A stretch of 64,000 nucleotides of DNA from Symsagittifera roscoffensis (lineage: Eukaryota > Xenacoelomorpha > Acoela > Convolutidae). Position numbers and translations under genes: made by a program. The stretch spans positions 79,299,200 through 79,363,199 of the forward strand of contig NC_087062.1 of assembly GCF_963678635.1 (NCBI RefSeq). The letters run 5' to 3'. How positions within the stretch are numbered: the first letter of the stretch is position 1; each line of letters starts with the position of its first letter. Shown piece after piece: positions 50,181-59,604 of the stretch. Under the pieces are notes generated by a model. It was not told where the DNA came from and did no database searches. It saw only the letters and a list, made by a program, of their open reading frames with translations.

Positions 50181-50717
50181 ATACAAAACAATTTTGTTTT
50201 GAAACTTTGAGTTTCATCCGAAACACAAACCAAGGATTTTTTGTCATTAGAAAACCCAGAGTGCAACTGGCAGTTACCACGCAGATGAACTGCATAAGGT
50301 GATATTAGCCATATAAGTTTTTTTAAACATTTTCACATTGAATTATATACCAAAAATGTAACTTTTTGTATATGGCTAGATAATTTTTAGTTTAAAAAAT
50401 TTGGTTGAGAAAACAAGGCTTGTTTTTTTAAAAATTTTTTAAATCTCAGCAAATGAAACAAAAAATAATAATCGTGCTTACAAAAAAAAATTTTCGTGTT
50501 TTTGGATTTTATGGGTGAAAAACTCCTGGAGTACGTTATAAACACAAAAAGCCAAATTTAGCCTGCAAAATTTTTTTTCATGAAAGTTTATATTTGAGCA
50601 CGAAAATAAATTTGCAACCAAAAAAGGGATTTAAAATTTTTACCTCGAATTTGTCTTCTTGCTTGTGAAAAAATGCATATTATACAATTTTCATTTAAGT
50701 ATTTTTCCGACCGAAAT

Positions 50718-50985
50718 TAAAATTAGCGTAAGCGGAGAGTTAATCCGCCTTAGAAACCGTTCCAAATTGGTTAAAAGAAGCTTATGTACCATAATTGGTT
50801 TGTTACAAGGAGCGAAATCTATCCTTTTGTACTTGGTATGGCGTGTAATAAAATTTTTTTGATTTCGTTTTATTTCATTGAATTTTTTAAATTTATTACT
50901 GCTCCATAAACCTTAAAAGGCAGTCGGAACATTCAGGGTTTCGCCCTGATACGAGCAGTCTTGTTATCATTTGACACCAAGAACG
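50718..50985 (-). repeat. Inverted repeat arm, left
   Basis: Reverse complement matches 54583-54880 with about 80% identity over some 260 bases, including 'ggcagtcggaacattcag', 'taaaccttaaaaggcag', 'agcggagagttaatccgcc' and 'cataattggtttgttacaag'. The arm contains the 3' end of the minus-strand frame at 50933. Confidence 0.85.
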
Positions 50986-51190
50986 TCAGGTTTTCCTCGT
51001 TTTTCTGCTCAGAGCTCAACGTTTCTGATATGAAAGTGCTCTGCAAAAATGCGTCAATACGGTCCTCGTCCTGCAGAGGTGAAATAGCAAGTAACCGTGT
51101 CTTTGTCGGATTCGAATTTTTGGGTCTGGGCTGTGAAGTTGACATGTCAGACCAGCCCACAATAATGCGATGGCAGATTGACTTTTATGG
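50933..51190 (-). pseudogene. C-terminal fragment, possibly of a hAT-type transposase
   Basis: A minus-strand frame of about 85 codons with no ATG at its start, including 'TKTRLLAISPLQDEDRID' and 'SETLSSEQKNEENLTFLV', ending in TAA inside the inverted repeat. It lies downstream, on the same strand, of the BED-like frame at 51318. The other arm at 54590 repeats its last codons with changes. I infer a link to a hAT element from the neighbour; the segment itself is not diagnostic. Confidence 0.35.
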
Positions 51191-51317
51191 ATTTTTCCAC
51201 AGAAATGATGATTTTCTCCATCTAAGATTTTAAAATCTGTTTAGAAAGTGGCTTCAGCTTGTAAAATTGCCGAGTGTATTCTATAAAAAAAACGGAAGAG
51301 CTTTGACTGATCCCATT

Positions 51318-51509
51318 TCACCCAGCAGTATACATTTTCCGCTTTCTTACTGACCGCAAAAATGACCAATTTGTGTTGCCGTGACGATTCTCCAGCTTGG
51401 TTTGATCAATCGGGTGCTTTTCGTAGATATGACTCATCAAATTGTTGTATCCAAATCGTGTTTTTTGTTTACGGATTTTCCCACAACGATAAATGAGATT
51501 ATTCTCCAT
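51318..51509 (-). pseudogene. BED-like zinc-finger frame, hAT-type transposase start
   Basis: Minus strand; 'gcaccATGGA' is a near-perfect animal start context. The 63-codon frame has 'YRCGKIRKQKTRFGYNNL' and 'MSHIYEKHP', i.e. the C ... G-Y/T-x-N-L-x-x-H-x(4)-H part of a BED finger; the second Cys of the usual CxxC is Ile. BED fingers bind DNA at the N terminus of hAT transposases. The frame stops early and no catalytic domain follows, so this is the start of a gutted element. The 51437-51664 frame is a shadow. Confidence 0.45.
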
Positions 51510-52755
51510 GGTGCAGGCGAAGAAAAATTCTTTGATTTGCTGATTTGTAAACGTTCGCGGCTTTCAGTAACGTAGAAAAAAGTTTCACACCTCGCACTTG
51601 CTCTAGCAGAATTAATCTGAATTATCACAACTACAAACGTACCGTAAAAAAATTTCAACATCATTCAATCAGAAGAGACAGCAATAACAGCAGTTAAGTT
51701 CAGTTTCACATGCAATGAGAAGATACAGCTATAACGATGACTCAATTTTTACAATAATTGTATTGAAAACAGTATATTGTTTTGAACAATCAATAATTGC
51801 TACATTATATTTGAAAGCAATTAATAATTCCATCAATACTATTGACAAAAATGGTTCAGTCACTTATCTATTGCAAACCCCTGAATGTGACAGAAACAAA
51901 TTTTACAAAAAACCGTAATCTTAATGTTGCGACCCATTCGGATATATATGTTTATTTTGTCAATCCTCGCTTTTAGCTTTTTATACCCTAAAAAGAGTAT
52001 ATAGCATTCAATAATAACCAATCATTTTTCATAACTAACAACTCCTAAATATTATTGAAAGCGTGGCATCTTATAGTCAGACCAACTTAAACCAAATCAA
52101 TTTTTATTTCCTAAACTTATCGCATTCTTGTAACTCATAAATCTGTTGAGCATAAGAAATCAGAATAACTTCATGATCAGTTGGACACTAGGTAGTTGCA
52201 CGAACATATCTGGTCGAAAAAACGATAGCGTGACAAACAGACAGCGTACGCTATCTGCTATTACAATCATTTGGTCTACATAACTACATCATCTACATAA
52301 CTATCTGATCCATTTTCAATTCATTGGTAAATCTTTTTTGAACCCAATTTTTTTTTGTCTGAGAAAACATGTGGATCGATTTTATTGGCAATATTTAGAC
52401 AACAAAAATTGATTCTAATCTGTTGTTTTCACTTTTCTTAAATACGGGTTGCAACTAACGAGCCTTGAAAAACGTCTTAAACAGTAAAATCAAATTAGAT
52501 TACAGAAACCAAAGTAAGTTTAACTCTCCATGTTCCAAAATAACTGTCAAAAAAAATAACAACTATTTATTTTTCAAAAAATAGAGCGCAGTACTGATTA
52601 GATGTTTTTTTTTTGAATTGTCACCCACTTCAGAAAAAAAAGAAGTGATATTTTACTTCAAACATTACAATTCAAAGTACTACTTGAAAAGGAAAAAAAT
52701 AGGAAACTTATGACTTCAAATACATACAAAAATTGCCTCCCATCATTTGAAATGC
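51510..52755. other. No confident gene
   Basis: AT-rich. A 67-codon plus-strand frame at 51715 has no recognisable feature. 'catcatctacataactatctg' shows a small local duplication of 'ctacataact' near 52275-52300. Confidence 0.35.
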
Positions 52756-52914
52756 AATGAGATCGAACAAAAAAGATAAAACATAAATCTTGTATTCTCT
52801 GTAAATCTCGTAATGATGACCCAGAATATAATCCTTGCAAAATTAAATATCCAGAAAAAATCAAAAGACGATTATTAGATCATTTTAAATCAGTTTTATG
52901 TCAACTTCAATAGA
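52756..52914 (+). pseudogene. Cys-rich coding fragment, unknown
   Basis: Plus-strand frame with 'KHKSCILCKSRNDDPEYNPC' and then 'YPEKIKRRLLDHF', ending in TAG. The CxxC ... C spacing followed by basic helix suggests part of a small zinc-binding domain. It lies in the AT-rich interior of the inverted repeat at 50718-54880 and is preceded in frame by TGA. The minus-strand frame at 52658 is its shadow. Confidence 0.25.
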
Positions 52915-53314
52915 AAAAATTACCATGATAATAATCTATCTAAAAAGAGAAGACAAATAGCAGAAATACACAGTTAAGCAGTATGAATACGCAGTACACT
53001 AAACTGATTAATGTTTTTCAGACGTGCTCACACAGTAATTAAAAAGCATACAATATACTACAATAACCCATAACAAGACTCCATTTTTAGGGTTGCAGTT
53101 TTCAAAACAACCCAAATTAAACCCAGTTATGAAACACGAAGCCTATCTATCCTCCCTACCTTAAAAATCAGTTCATACTGCAATACAAGTTGAAACTCGA
53201 ATTTGGAATATGCAAGAGTAAGCTTTGAAAGATTTGAATTGAAACGAAAAATTTTATAAAAGAAACATAATATGTTTGAAACCAGCTAGAATCATAACTA
53301 GACTAGAATATATA
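52915..53314. other. No recognised feature
   Basis: AT-rich filler before the composite MITE. Confidence 0.4.
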
Positions 53315-53322
53315 ACAGCAAT

Positions 53323-54347
53323 CAGGGGCGGATTTAGGGAGGATAGATTTTCAAGAATTTTTGTAAACAGTCGACCTTTTTTATATCGACCGAATTGAGT
53401 TTCCGAGCGGTCCCAGAACACTATAACGACCCTACTTGAAAAAAAATTTTAGCACCGCAGGCAAATATTTTAAAAAAAATAGGTAAGAAAAGCCGTTTTT
53501 AGGCACTTTTTTTTGGAAAAGTTTGACAAAAAATTTGCGTTTTTTGGCCTACGCTTCCCCTCAAAATTAGTATATATTGGCGCCAAAGGCTTCCTTAGAA
53601 AAACTTTTGGGTCGGTTGGCTAAAAAATGAGGTACCCTTTGAGTCGGCAGGGGGTCGAATCAGGCGCGGATATAGGATTTTCTGGAGGGGGGGGGGCGGG
53701 TTTTCAAAAAAATTTTCAAAATTTTGTCGACGTTTTTTTTAGGTCGACCAAACTGATTTTCTGAGCTCTCCCAAACCACTATAAAGACCCTTATTTGACC
53801 AAATTTTCTGCGTCGCAGGCACATTTTTGAAAAAAGGCCGAAAAGGCGTTTCTAGGCACTTTTTGGTAAATTTCGACCAAAAAATCGCTTTTTGGCGCGC
53901 TATACCCCCCCCCCCCCCCACCTTCAAAGTAGTAAAGATTGGCGCCAAAGGCGCATTTAAAAAAAATATGAAGTCAGTCAGCCAAAAATGGATTTTATCT
54001 CAAAATAGTACAAAGGGGGACCCTTCGAATCGGCAGGGGGTCGAATCCCTGAAAAGGATGGGCTTCCAACCCCCCCCCCCCTAAATCCGCTACTGGGTAG
54101 CATCCCCGAGGAGGGATTCGACCCTACGCCGACTGAAAGGGTACCACCTTTGGTACTTTTTAAGAACTCCATTTTTGGCCGACCGACTCTAAAACTTTTC
54201 TAAGGGAGCCTTTGGCGCCAATATATACTAATTTTGAGGGGAAGCGCGCGCTAAAAAAACGCAATTTTTTTGTCAAATTTTTCAAAAAAGGGCCTAAAAA
54301 CGGCTTTTTTACCTGTTTTTTTTAATAGTGTTCTGGGACCGCCCCTG
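53323..54347. mobile_element. Composite hAT-like MITE, copies 3-5, with 8-bp target duplication
   Basis: 'acagcaat' flanks it at 53315-53322 and 54348-54355. Outer ends are 'caggggcgg' and 'ccgcccctg' (9-base terminal inverted repeat). Inside, a second start 'aggcgcggatatagg' at 53661 and a long C run near 53906 mark a nested copy ending about 54090 ('ctaaatccgcta'), and 54095-54347 is an inverted copy of the left part (compare 'ggcgccaatatatactaatttt' at 54214 with 'aaaattagtatatattggcg' at 53564). One copy thus seems to have landed inside another and both moved or remain as one unit. No transposase. Confidence 0.8.
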
Positions 54348-54582
54348 ACAGCAATAAGACTAATATCAACTAAAAAAAACATGCTTTGATTTCTCAAAAA
54401 CTCATCGGGCACTAAATTTGCTGAAAAATAATCACATTAATAATCAACACAAAGTCAAATATATAGAACTTTGCTATTTGAAACGTGAACACAAAACTCT
54501 AAAAATCTAACAGAAAATCGAACCAAATAAATTTTCAAAACCGATCTTGAACTGTTGAACAAAACGTTGTTACAGAAAAATA

Positions 54583-54880
54583 TTCTAGACTATAACAAGA
54601 CTGCCCGTATCAGGGCGAAGCACTGAATGTTCCGACTGCCTTTTAAGGTTTATGGAGCAGCAGTAATAACATAAAAAAAATAAATGAAAAAAAAAATAAA
54701 ATGAAAATTTTTTTTTCTAAAATTTGAAATTTTTTTAATGAAAATCATCCCCCCACACGCCATATAAAGTACAAAAAGAGAGATTTCTTTCCTTGTAACA
54801 AATCAATTATGGCAAATAAGCTTCGTTCAACTAATTTGGAACGATTTATAAGACGGATTAAATCTCCGCTTACGCGTTAA
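54583..54880 (+). repeat. Inverted repeat arm, right
   Basis: Counterpart of 50718-50985. It begins near 'ataacaagactgcccgtatcaggg' and ends near 'ctccgcttacgcg'. Together the arms enclose 4.2 kb holding the BED-like frame, which is the layout of a transposon with long terminal inverted repeats or of two inverted gene remnants. Confidence 0.85.
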
Positions 54881-54912
54881 TAGCGCGAATTATATCGCGC
54901 GTTAATTGCCCC
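54872..54912. other. Small GC-rich imperfect hairpin
   Basis: 'ttaatagcgcga' and 'tcgcgcgttaa' are nearly inverted around 'attata', an unusual cluster of CG dinucleotides in this AT-rich DNA, exactly at the outer edge of the right inverted repeat arm. Confidence 0.5.
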
Positions 54913-55082
54913 AAATTGGTCAAAACGGCCAAAATGGCAATCTTTAAACCCTCATAACTTTACGAAAAATGATCACAGGTGAAATAACTTTTCAAATTTA
55001 AGCTCAAGACAACAATACCTTTTGAATCATATAAAAAAAATTCCGTCAAAAATGGCTAGTTAAAAAGTCGAAATTTGTCTGA

Positions 55083-55394
55083 AGAAAACAAAAACCCACC
55101 CCGAGCACAAATATTCCGTTACTTTCGTATCGAAGTCGGAACAATAACGAGAACAGAACTTTACAAAAATATACTGCGACCAACTACAATTTAAAGGAAT
55201 GGGATACCGATAATTATGAACCAAAGATCATATATTCAAAACCCTCGGGTCCAACGAAAAAAATCAAATTAACTATATTCAGTGAAATCAAGAGATTTAA
55301 AACGCTTCACGAGATCTGTACGGTGTATGCCCCATATAAAACTGGTTCAATTGACCTCATGAAAAATATTTTCGGGAACACCTACGATGTCTAA
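55083..55394 (+). pseudogene. Orphan C-terminal reading frame, unknown
   Basis: Open for 103 codons from after TGA (55080) to TAA (55392), without an ATG near its start, so it is missed by start-based ORF lists. The reading is clearly protein-like: 'YNLKEWDTDNYEPKIIYSK', 'GPTKKIKLTIFSEIKRFK' and 'LHEICTVYAPYKTGSIDLMK'. It would be the last exon or a cut-off 3' end of a gene. It lies between the 50.7-54.9 kb inverted repeat and the retroelement leader, on the strand of the retroelement. Family unknown. Confidence 0.45.
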
Positions 55395-55411
55395 TAAACG
55401 AGAAGGCTAAT

Positions 55412-55500
55412 TGTTCTGAATTGAAATCAGAAACACAATTATAAACTTTTACCATATGTTCTGACTTGAAATCAGAAACATAATTCTTAAACTTTTAACT
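55412..55500 (+). repeat. 45-bp tandem duplicate
   Basis: 'tgttctgaattgaaatcagaaaca' at 55412 and 'tgttctgacttgaaatcagaaaca' at 55457, each followed by a 'aatt.ttaaactttta' block. It begins with TG and may mark the start of the 5' LTR of the following element. Confidence 0.6.
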
Positions 55501-55586
55501 TGAAATTTCGTGTTTGCTCGGTTGATAAAATATCACCAAAAGCAAACATTACAGCATGTGTTGTTTCTTTCTGATCGGTTTAACCA

Positions 55587-55626
55587 ACCGTAGATGTTGA
55601 AAATATCAAAATCTACGGTATATAAG
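55587..55626 (+). promoter_or_regulatory. Hairpin plus TATA box, likely retroelement promoter
   Basis: 'accgtagatgttga' and 'tcaaaatctacggt' form a 14-base stem with one mismatch around 'aaata' (55587-55619), directly followed by 'tatataag' (55619-55626). A TATA box here, about 330 bases before the primer-binding-site candidate, fits the U3/R border of a 5' LTR. The function is inferred from position. Confidence 0.45.
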
Positions 55627-55953
55627 CCAAGCGAAAATATACCAAATATCACTTCATCACTTTCTCAAAATCTCAAATCTCACAACCAATCTCATACTGA
55701 GACCCCCAACCATCCTAATAACCAAAATCTTAAATCTCTATCTCGATAACTATCAATCCATACCCCAATGTCTCTTGATATAAAATTGATGTGTGTCCTC
55801 TATATTTGAAATAATATACCTATTTACGAGTGAGAGAAACTTTGTCTGTTGAATAAGAATAGGAAAGTCTTAGCAACATTCAGAAAGACCCTTGTTCTAA
55901 CTAGCTGCGATTTGGTCCATCGCATAAGTTAAGTCAAGTTAATTCGGAATAAT

Positions 55954-55970
55954 TGGTGCGACCAGTGAGG
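55954..55970 (+). promoter_or_regulatory. Candidate primer binding site
   Basis: 'tggtgcgaccagtgagg' begins with TGG, complementary to the universal tRNA 3' CCA, and lies between the TATA box and gag as expected. I did not match it to a particular tRNA. Confidence 0.35.
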
Positions 55971-55984
55971 CACACAAGTTTCAA

Positions 55985-56215
55985 AAATTCACTCAATTTT
56001 CAAAATCTCAAAAAATTGAAATTATCAAAATTTCAAAAAGTTGAAATTATCCAAAACTCAAAAATTGAATTTATCAAAATTTCAAAAAGCTGAAAATTTC
56101 AAAAGTTGAAATTATCGAATTTCAAAAAGTTGAAATTATCAAAAATTCAAAAATTGAAATTATCAAAAATTCAAAAGTTGAAATCATCAAAATTCAAATT
56201 TTCAAAACTTTAAAT
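55985..56215 (+). repeat. About 24-bp tandem repeat in the retroelement leader
   Basis: 'ttgaaattatcaaaa' or close variants recur at about 56017, 56042, 56067, 56108, 56132, 56156 and 56179, with 'ttcaaaaag' between. The array ends some 30 bases before the gag ATG. It has no long ORF. Confidence 0.8.
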
Positions 56216-56242
56216 TGGATATCTTAACTTGAAAAAAGTAAG

Positions 56243-56733
56243 ATGGCCGATCACCCAATCACCCATCCTAACTTGTCTTTTGTATCATTCTCAGGAAATG
56301 ATTCAGACCTAAACGCAAAAGCCTTTTGGACTTCAGTTGAGAATAAAATTGTATTCTCACTAGGGCAACGACCCACAGACGCTGGCGCTCAGCCTAACTA
56401 TGATCACAGACAAAAAAGTTTGTTTGGATCTCTATTAACAGAAACAGCCCTTGAATGGTATACTGATGAAGTAACTAAAGCTACTACTTGGGCTGAACTA
56501 AAAAATCTTTTTCTTAAAAGATTCACTGATGATAGAGATCGATTCAAGCATCGAATTGATGCTGAAAATGCCACTCGACAAGAGGGCGAACTAATAAAAA
56601 ATTAATTCCATAGGATTAAAACATCAGTCGACAAGGGTTGGCCTGAAAACATTGATACTACTGTCCATGTTGATGCCGATGCACAGGCATTGGAAAAAAA
56701 TATACAACGAGACAAAGAACTCAAAAGTATATA
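56243..56733 (+). pseudogene. Gag, N-terminal part
   Basis: ATG in 'agtaagATGGC' starts the capsid region: 'FVSFSGNDSDLNAKAFW' and 'ETALEWYTDEVTKATTW' followed by 'LKNLFLKRFTDD' are the typical retrotransposon gag helices (W-Y ... W..L...F...F). TAA at 56603-56605 interrupts it; the same frame resumes with 'FHRIKTSVDKGWPENID' up to TAG at 56732, where the coding frame changes. Structural protein forming the particle around the element RNA. Confidence 0.8.
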
Positions 56734-57627
56734 GATTTCTCAGTTAAAGGTCTAAAACCCTTAGCTCTGAAGCAGAAAGCTCATGAATATATGATAGAAA
56801 ACCCCAACGCAGGATGGGAAACGTTTACAAATCATATAATTACAAAAGATTTAACTTTTATTGTCGCCACTGATCCTGCAAACAAAACCTCGACAGATAA
56901 AATGACATCACTAGAGACGGAAATAAAAGAATTAACCAAATTGATTAAAAATCAAGAGGTTAGTGCCATAAACGAACAACATTCCTTTCGGCGCCGAGAT
57001 CCGGATGTAAAAGGCAGACCAAATAATACACGCTTCTGTGATTATTGTAGGATGAACGGTCATTCTATCTCTAGATGCTCTAAGAAACAAGTCCAGGACG
57101 AAGTAAACAAACTTCGCAAAGAACTAACAATAAAAAATGATAGAAAAGTGTCATTTGAGACCGACTATAAACGTAACCGAAATTTCTCAAATCAAAGAAA
57201 TTACAATCAAAACGATCAGTCAAGAAACAACAACTTTACAAATCAAAGCGGTCAATCAGGAAATTATGGAAATACTCCAAATTTCCAGAATCAAAGTAAC
57301 TATGGTATTCGTTATCATAGTAACTATAGCAAAAACGGTTATCCAAGAAATAATCAACAGCCATCATACAATTCCAATCCCAGGCAAAACGAGTCATATG
57401 ACGAAAAAAACCCGAAACAAAATACTTTCAGAGATAATGAACAAGCTGCAAAACAGCATTATGACCAAGAGAATAGGCAATCCAGCAGTGATCCTAGAGG
57501 TCGACAATATAATCAAAACGAATATAACCGGACAAATAGTCGTGATTCTGATAGATCAAGATCACCAGGATTCAGAATGAATCAAAATCAAGTTGAAAAA
57601 AACCCATTGGGTAGAAGAGGAAACTAA
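56731..57627 (+). pseudogene. Gag, C-terminal part with zinc knuckle
   Basis: In the shifted frame the capsid end continues ('KGLKPLALKQKAHEYMIENP'). A CCHC knuckle 'CDYCRMNGHSISRC' (57037-57078; C-x2-C-x4-H-x4-C) binds the element RNA. After it come about 170 residues rich in Asn, Gln, Arg and Ser ('NQRNYNQNDQSRNNN'), a disordered RNA-binding tail. It ends in TAA at 57625; two codons later comes another TAA (57634), then pol opens in the same frame. The frame at 57137-57580 is a shadow. Confidence 0.85.
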
Positions 57628-57636
57628 CTACTGTAA

Positions 57637-59604
57637 CGCACTGGCAGATATGTTTCCTTTAAACTATTAAAGTCTCCGAAGCCAAGTGAAGATAGCAATC
57701 CAAAAGCAAGGATCTATCTCAATCTGTATCATTTCGCCACCGGAGACACAAATAAAAATAGTGGACTGGAAATTGATATTATGGTCGATCCAGGATCAAC
57801 TTGTAGTATCATAAATGAACCAACTTATCGAGAATTAAATAAAATTGGACAAAAAACGACTCTTTTCAAATCCCAAAGTAAAGCCAAAACTTACAACGGA
57901 TCTGAAATCCGTATGCTTGGCCATACATCAATCGTTTCATGCTTTGATACCGACGGAAAGTATCCAACAAACCACAAAGTCTGGATAACAGAAGAACGCA
58001 CTGTTAATCTATTTGGAATCGACTTCTGTCATTTGTTTATTAAAGCCCTTTATTTTGATATCCCAGCAGTGGAACTAAAATCCGAAGATGGTGTCATCTC
58101 ATATGGCTTATTAAACAATGATAAAGAATATCCGAACGTTTCTAAAATAGAAACAATCCGACTTAAAGATCCCCTATATATCTCACACCGCTCCTCACAA
58201 CTGTATAAACATACAGCCGAAACATATTTTAAAAAGGGAACTACATTTCTTCCACACAAAGACACGTGTAAAACTGGTTTAATTTTCATGAAAACCATTT
58301 GTGTTCAAACTGTATACAAACTCCCAGTTTTAATTGAAAATCAACAAGACCACCCAGTAACCATAAATAAAGGCGTACTCGGATATGCAGTAACAGATAT
58401 ACAAGGAGAAGAAAAAGTATATGCAATCCAAGACTGCGATGAATTCACAGCAACTATTTTAAACGAAAATTCAGAATTTGACAGTTGTTTCATGTTAAAC
58501 ACAATTGTAAACACCACACAAGAATGTACAAGCCGAGTTTATGATTCTTGTATAAAATACATCGATTTCCGACAACAATCTGTATTCGAATCAAACATGC
58601 CAATTGCCCAATACATTTCTGCTGATAGAGCCTTGACCCAAGGCTTTGCCGAAATGGTCTGTCGACGATATACAAAAATGAGAAATTTTTGTAGCTATAG
58701 TAATATCAGCGTGAACGAAATCATCATTTATCGAGATTCCAGTTCCGGAAAGATAATTTACAATCTGATCACCAAGGAAAGATATTTCCAAAAACCTACC
58801 TATCAAAGCATTCACTATGCACTAGATGAAATGAAACATCATGCGATTGCTAATAATATTCGTTGTATTGCATTGCCGAAAATTGCTTGTGGTCTAGACA
58901 AAATGGATTGGAAAGAAGTTCATAAAATCATCGTTGATGTGTTTAGATTCTCTGGAATCACAATTTATGTTTATGTACTTGGTTGGGAACTCAATAGCAT
59001 GCCTGCGCTAGAAGTATTTGATACAGAAAGTGTATCAGAAATATTTGAACAAATCGGTTCTGATATAATTCAGGCCTGTAACAGCGAAGGCAAACTAGCC
59101 ACCGATTTCTCGGCTGATGCAAAGAATCTTTGCAGATCACTCGTTCGAGACCAGTTCCCAAAATATAGGAACAAAGAACAGAATGATCAACTGATCAAAT
59201 TTATTGTTAGCGAAACATTTAAATCAGACGAACATTATACATCCAACCAGCAGAAAATTGATAGCACTATTCAATTCCTTTCCGAATTTGATTTTACACA
59301 AAGTGATCTATCGGACGATGAGTTCGTCGATCTACTCCAAATCATCATACAAGACATTGATGTATATTCTCATCATAAGTACGATATTGGAAAAACGAAA
59401 CACAAGTTCCATATACCTCTTAAAAAGGATGCCACATTCAAAAAGCAACGACCAAGCAAAATACCCATCCATTTACGAGACAAACTCGACAAGTTAATGG
59501 ACGAACTAATACAAGCTGGTATAATACGCGAGTTAAACGAAAATGATGATACGAACTCCTTGTTCGTAAATCCTGTTATAATACTTTCTAGAAGGACTAC
59601 GTAA
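57637..59604 (+). pseudogene. Pol, protease - macro domain - start of reverse transcriptase
   Basis: Open from 57637; the first ATG is 57781 but the protease fold begins before it ('KARIYLNLYHFATGD'). Protease: 'DIMVDPGSTCSIIN' holds the catalytic Asp, with Pro in place of the usual Thr or Ser after it, and 'LFGIDFC' near residue 80 is the second conserved G-x-D. Counting from ATG 57781, residues about 250-400 match the macro domain of TARG1/OARD1: 'YLITK'-like 'YNLITKERYFQKPTY' (327-341) with K332, 'IALPKIACGLDKMDW' (363-377) with D373, then 'ITIYVYVL'. TARG1 uses a Lys and an Asp in exactly these motifs to remove ADP-ribose from Glu. After it a helical linker and 'KLMDELIQAGIIREL', the usual approach to the RT fingers. 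A lost base near 59590 ends the frame. Confidence 0.85.
58528..58980 (+). other. TARG1/OARD1-like macro domain inside Pol
   Basis: About 150 codons within the 57637-59604 frame. It starts with a strand like 'CIKYIDFRQQ', has 'QYISADRALTQGFAEMVCRR' where OARD1 has the ADP-ribose-binding 'SEDCRMGAGIA' type loop (the Gly-rich part is reduced to one G), 'NEIIIYRD' and 'KIIYNLITKERY', a long helix 'IHYALDEMKHHAIANN', then 'IALPKIACGLDKMDW' and the last strand. Catalytic Lys (codon 58774) and Asp (codon 58897) are both kept. No stop or shift falls inside. It may act on ADP-ribosylated protein of the element or host; that is inference. Confidence 0.85.

Noticed and set aside
49244-54080. Long runs of C or G as functional elements
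   Set aside because: They fall at the same place in each MITE copy and are probably slippage tracts, with lengths that may be sequencing estimates.
321-57636. Alternative genetic code with TAA/TAG read as an amino acid
   Set aside because: Several frames are broken only by TAA/TAG, but the long frames at 44699 and 57637 use CAA and CAG for all Gln and contain no internal TAA or TAG. Decay explains the stops better.
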